Assembly (NCBI RefSeq): GCF_039523415.1 | Contig: NZ_BAAAFG010000001.1 | Span: forward strand, 62,001 to 126,000 | DNA from: Gangjinia marincola | GTDB lineage: Bacteria; Bacteroidota; Bacteroidia; Flavobacteriales; Flavobacteriaceae | Direction: 5' to 3' | DNA: 64,000 nt | Made by a program: the position numbers and the translations under genes | In this document: piece after piece, positions 61,551-64,000 of the stretch | Position numbering within the stretch: the first letter of the stretch is position 1 | Layout: each line of letters starts with the position of its first letter | The notes under the pieces: model-generated | The model's input: only the letters and a program-made list of their open reading frames with translations | Databases searched by the model: none | Told to the model about the DNA's origin: nothing

Positions 61551-62827
61551 TCAATAGAAATTAAATTATCCAGTTCATTTTTATCATCTTCCAGTACGTT
61601 ATCGTTTAATGTAAAATTCTTCCGTAGAGACTCTATTTCAGCTTTAATATCTTTATAATAACTATCTTTTTCTGAGGTGAGTGTCAAAAGCTCATTCAGC
61701 ATATTACTGGTTTTTTTAATCACTAACAAATCATGACTACAATAGGTTCTAATTGAAATTAAGATATTGTGAAGCAATGTGTTAAAAGAGATGCTATTGT
61801 AGAAAATCAGTGGATTTTCTTCTTCAAAATGAATTTCAATATCGTTTTTTTTCATCCTTCGTTCAAATAATTGAGCCAAATAATCAAGACTGTTGAGCAT
61901 TGTACCTGGATCGTTAATTCCTGGCGACATAGCTTTGATGCCGATTTCGGTGATTTGCTTGAAAGAGTGTAGATAATTCTCTTTTATAAGTTCACTGTTA
62001 GAATATATCATGGAGGCGTAGATTTTCTCGATGATTTCTTCTGAAGCTTCTTTAGATAATTGAAAGAGATTTGATCCCTCCAGAACAAATTTTCCTTTGA
62101 ACGCCAACATTCTAAGCTGAATATCATGCTCTTTTAGGATCTCAAGAAGATCCTCCAGGAATAGTTGCTGGAAATATCCGGATTTCTTCGAAGGATACGT
62201 TTTCCATTGGTCAAATTGTGGAAGAGTATCTTTTGTGAAATCATGTTTTCGTTCATTTTCAATTAGACTATTTAGTCGAGAACAGCCGGTATGAAATACT
62301 TTCTCCAAAATATTTCCTACTTGAATGGTTTGGGATATAGTATGTATGAAATAAATAAATGCGAAAAGACATACGATCATAAAGAAAATAGCTAACAAAA
62401 CGGAAAATCCTGGAAGATCTGTTTTTGAATTTATATCTTTAATAGAAACCATTATAAAAAGACAATAAATAATTGTTGCTAAATAGACCCCTAATACAAT
62501 TTGATGTTTCCTATCTGATACCAGTCCGGGGAGTAGACGTGGAGAAAAATTACTTGACGCCTGATTAAGTAATATCATAACCATAGAGAAACTAAAAACC
62601 ATTATAGAAATAAGACTGCCAATGAGCGTACTCAATACAGTAAGGGAAGTATCCTTATTATCAATAATTATTTGCGGGATACGCTCCATAACGTACGAAG
62701 ACAAGCCCCTAGTCTCAGCATACGAGATCCCAACAGCAATCACTAATCCCAAAATCGCAATAAATGAAGGATAGAACCAAATATTATTGAAAAGCGCGAT
62801 GTACGTTTTTTTAAAGATTTTTTTCAT
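61547..62827 (-). CDS. DUF2254 membrane protein
   Basis: About 426 residues from ATG 62827 (the TTG at 62851 is less likely). It has four membrane helices in the first 170 residues (FIAILGLVIAVGIS, LIGSLISIMVFSFSMVMI, YLATIIYCLFIMV, LAIFFMIVCLFAFIYF). The cytosolic C-terminus contains AMSPGINDPGTMLNSLDYLAQLF, the DUF2254 signature. It is probably envelope-stress related; function unknown. It diverges from the MscS gene across a TTAAC-rich spacer. Confidence 0.85.
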   Translation of the reverse strand: MKKIFKKTYIALFNNIWFYPSFIAILGLVIAVGISYAETRGLSSYVMERIPQIIIDNKDTSLTVLSTLIGSLISIMVFSFSMVMILLNQASSNFSPRLLPGLVSDRKHQIVLGVYLATIIYCLFIMVSIKDINSKTDLPGFSVLLAIFFMIVCLFAFIYFIHTISQTIQVGNILEKVFHTGCSRLNSLIENERKHDFTKDTLPQFDQWKTYPSKKSGYFQQLFLEDLLEILKEHDIQLRMLAFKGKFVLEGSNLFQLSKEASEEIIEKIYASMIYSNSELIKENYLHSFKQITEIGIKAMSPGINDPGTMLNSLDYLAQLFERRMKKNDIEIHFEEENPLIFYNSISFNTLLHNILISIRTYCSHDLLVIKKTSNMLNELLTLTSEKDSYYKDIKAEIESLRKNFTLNDNVLEDDKNELDNLISID

Positions 62828-62878
62828 TCCTGTAATGTTAAATATTTCCAAGATGATTTACTCAGTTGATCACTATAA

Positions 62879-62967
62879 CTTAACAAAAATTAACTGCTTT
62901 AACATCTTGATAAGTTAATAATTCCCAACCACAGTTAAACCCTGTTAAAACGATTGACAAAAGTTAA
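62879..62967. promoter_or_regulatory. Cluster of TTAAC/GTTAA boxes in the divergent promoter region
   Basis: TTAAC occurs at 62880, 62890 and 62899, and GTTAA at 62914, 62934, 62944 and 62963, several about 10 bases apart. This is denser than expected even in AT-rich DNA and suggests a regulator site. The pattern resembles CTTAAC in the operator-like repeat at 23165-23186. Confidence 0.4.
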
Positions 62968-63016
62968 ATTTAGAATAGATTGGTACTTTAATAAAATAAA
63001 CTAAAATATTATCTAT

Positions 63017-63949
63017 ATGATTATGTTACAGAACCTTGATGTTCCAAGCGTAACAAAAAAGGCCACTGATAGAATAGATTCATGGATAGATGCTATTGTC
63101 ACAAATTTACCAAACTTTGCTATCGGACTAATTTTCCTGATTGTATCTTATTTTCTTTCAAAATGGATATATCGAGGGGTCTTAAAATTGGCAAAAAAGA
63201 AAGTTGATCAAGTATCCATTGCTCGACTTATTGCAAGAACAGCGTCTACCATAATTGTTATCGCAGGAATTATTCTAGCGCTTAGTGTCATGAATCTTAG
63301 TGGTACGATTAAGTCTTTACTGGCAGGTGCAGGAATTTCTGGTTTAGTGATTGGTTTAGCGATGCAAGGTGCCTTGGCCAATACAATCTCTGGTATTGCA
63401 TTATCTTTTAGGAAAAGAATACGCATAGGTGACTGGGTGGAAACGACAGGCTTTGCCGGAGAAGTTCTTGAGATAAATCTAAGTAATTTTGTTCTCAAAG
63501 AGGTGGACAACAATATTGTAATTATTCCCAACAAAACGATCATTGACAATCCATTAAAGAATTATGCATTAACGACAAAAATGCGTGTACTCTTGGATTG
63601 CGGAGTAGGGTACGAGTCTGATTTAGAACAGGTGGAAAAGCTTTCAAGACAAACTATAGTGGACACGTTTGACCACATTGATTCTCCAGATGACGTCGAA
63701 TTTTATTTTACTGAATTTGGTGGAAGTTCCATCAACTTTACCATACGCTACTGGATAGATTCTGAGAATGCCTTAGAGAAATTTAGAGCAAAAAGCAAGG
63801 GAATCATAGAACTGAAAAAAACGTTTGATAGAGAAAATATCAATATACCGTTCCCTATAAGAACGTTACAATTTGATAATAAGTTATCATTAAATGGAAC
63901 AATGAAGCAAACGGAAGAAACCGAAAACAAACAAAAACAATCAAATTAA
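63017..63949 (+). CDS. MscS-type mechanosensitive channel
   Basis: A 310-residue channel with three helices in the first 115 residues (FAIGLIFLIVSYFLSKWIY, TASTIIVIAGIILALSV, GAGISGLVIGLAMQGALANTI). The pore helix and beta domain with RIRIGDWVETTGFAGEVLEI and IPNKTI follow, then the vestibule to a hydrophilic tail (KQTEETENKQ). It is a normal-length MscS, unlike the short form at 8872. The start may be at 63017 or 63023. Confidence 0.9.
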   Translation: MIMLQNLDVPSVTKKATDRIDSWIDAIVTNLPNFAIGLIFLIVSYFLSKWIYRGVLKLAKKKVDQVSIARLIARTASTIIVIAGIILALSVMNLSGTIKSLLAGAGISGLVIGLAMQGALANTISGIALSFRKRIRIGDWVETTGFAGEVLEINLSNFVLKEVDNNIVIIPNKTIIDNPLKNYALTTKMRVLLDCGVGYESDLEQVEKLSRQTIVDTFDHIDSPDDVEFYFTEFGGSSINFTIRYWIDSENALEKFRAKSKGIIELKKTFDRENINIPFPIRTLQFDNKLSLNGTMKQTEETENKQKQSN

Positions 63950-63978
63950 ACTATTATCAACCTTAAAATTTAAACATC

Positions 63979-64000
63979 ATGTTAAAATGGACCATTATTT
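63979..64000 (+). CDS. Start of a small membrane protein gene, DUF1328-like (cut by window end)
   Basis: Only seven codons are visible (MLKWTII). This beginning fits small DUF1328/YtjA-type membrane proteins, which often follow osmotic or stress genes. The identity cannot be confirmed from so few residues. Confidence 0.35.

Noticed and set aside
1..64000. tRNA or rRNA genes
   Set aside because: No cloverleaf with TTCGA-type T-arm and CCA-side acceptor was found in the gene-free spacers that I read by eye.

Overview
The window reads as a chromosomal segment of a marine-type member of the Bacteroidota, most likely Flavobacteriaceae. The evidence is low to moderate GC, promoters of the Bacteroidota form TAnnTTTG, two TonB-dependent receptors with carboxypeptidase-regulatory N-termini, the type IX secretion regulator PorX, an LpxC-FabZ fusion, a ResB-CcsA fusion, and many lineage families (DUF2911, DUF4159, DUF5916, DUF6787, TIGR02757, DUF2254). 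It is mostly core genome. No phage, rRNA, tRNA, CRISPR array or intact insertion sequence was seen.

Layout. 1-3.6 kb: the 5' part of an aquaporin, a DUF2911 protein, an unrecognised secreted protein bracketed by two near-identical terminators, a LysE-type transporter and a bacterial PH-domain protein. 3.6-13.4 kb: a long minus-strand block (Rossmann/DUF2520, KdsC-type phosphatase, UbiA-type prenyltransferase, Maf, a lipoprotein, a small MscS, a PIG-L deacetylase, a 36-residue membrane protein, a sodium:solute symporter, a Gfo/Idh/MocA oxidoreductase). 13.5-16.8 kb: the ResB-CcsA cytochrome c maturation fusion. 17-31 kb: S41 peptidase, FumC, a TonB receptor with a candidate 11-bp direct-repeat operator, ArsC-like protein, hydrolase, a dihydroorotase homologue that has lost its metal ligands, a BatA-like protein, a GAF histidine kinase, a CPBP protease and a LolD-like ATPase. 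31-40.6 kb: DUF5916 protein, MsrA, FolE, a palindrome-ended element, a probable metal-uptake TonB operon, and TsaE.

40.6-44.1 kb is the most disturbed region. It carries dispersed palindromic repeats, a gene broken by an in-frame stop (polyvalent-kinase-like) bracketed by an approximately 78-bp direct repeat, PorX, and a spacer of degenerate TTAGTC-type repeats. 44.1-52.3 kb is an envelope and metabolism operon (HD hydrolase, lpxD, lpxC-fabZ, lpxA, efp, a second LpxD-like acyltransferase, a SnoaL-like protein, sucD, fabG). 52.4-64 kb holds a second BatA-like membrane protein, prohibitin, hemerythrin, an RNA methyltransferase cluster, an S24/XRE regulator, and a stress-like group (four-helix-bundle protein, DUF2254, MscS, start of a DUF1328-like gene).

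The clearest second-look items are the metal-ligand-less dihydroorotase, the nonsense-split polyvalent-kinase-like gene, repeats that sit on or next to the stop codons of several genes, the internal signal-peptide-like and histidine-rich junction in the Ccs fusion, and a TTAAC box cluster between DUF2254 and MscS. I did not find a clearly new multi-gene system.
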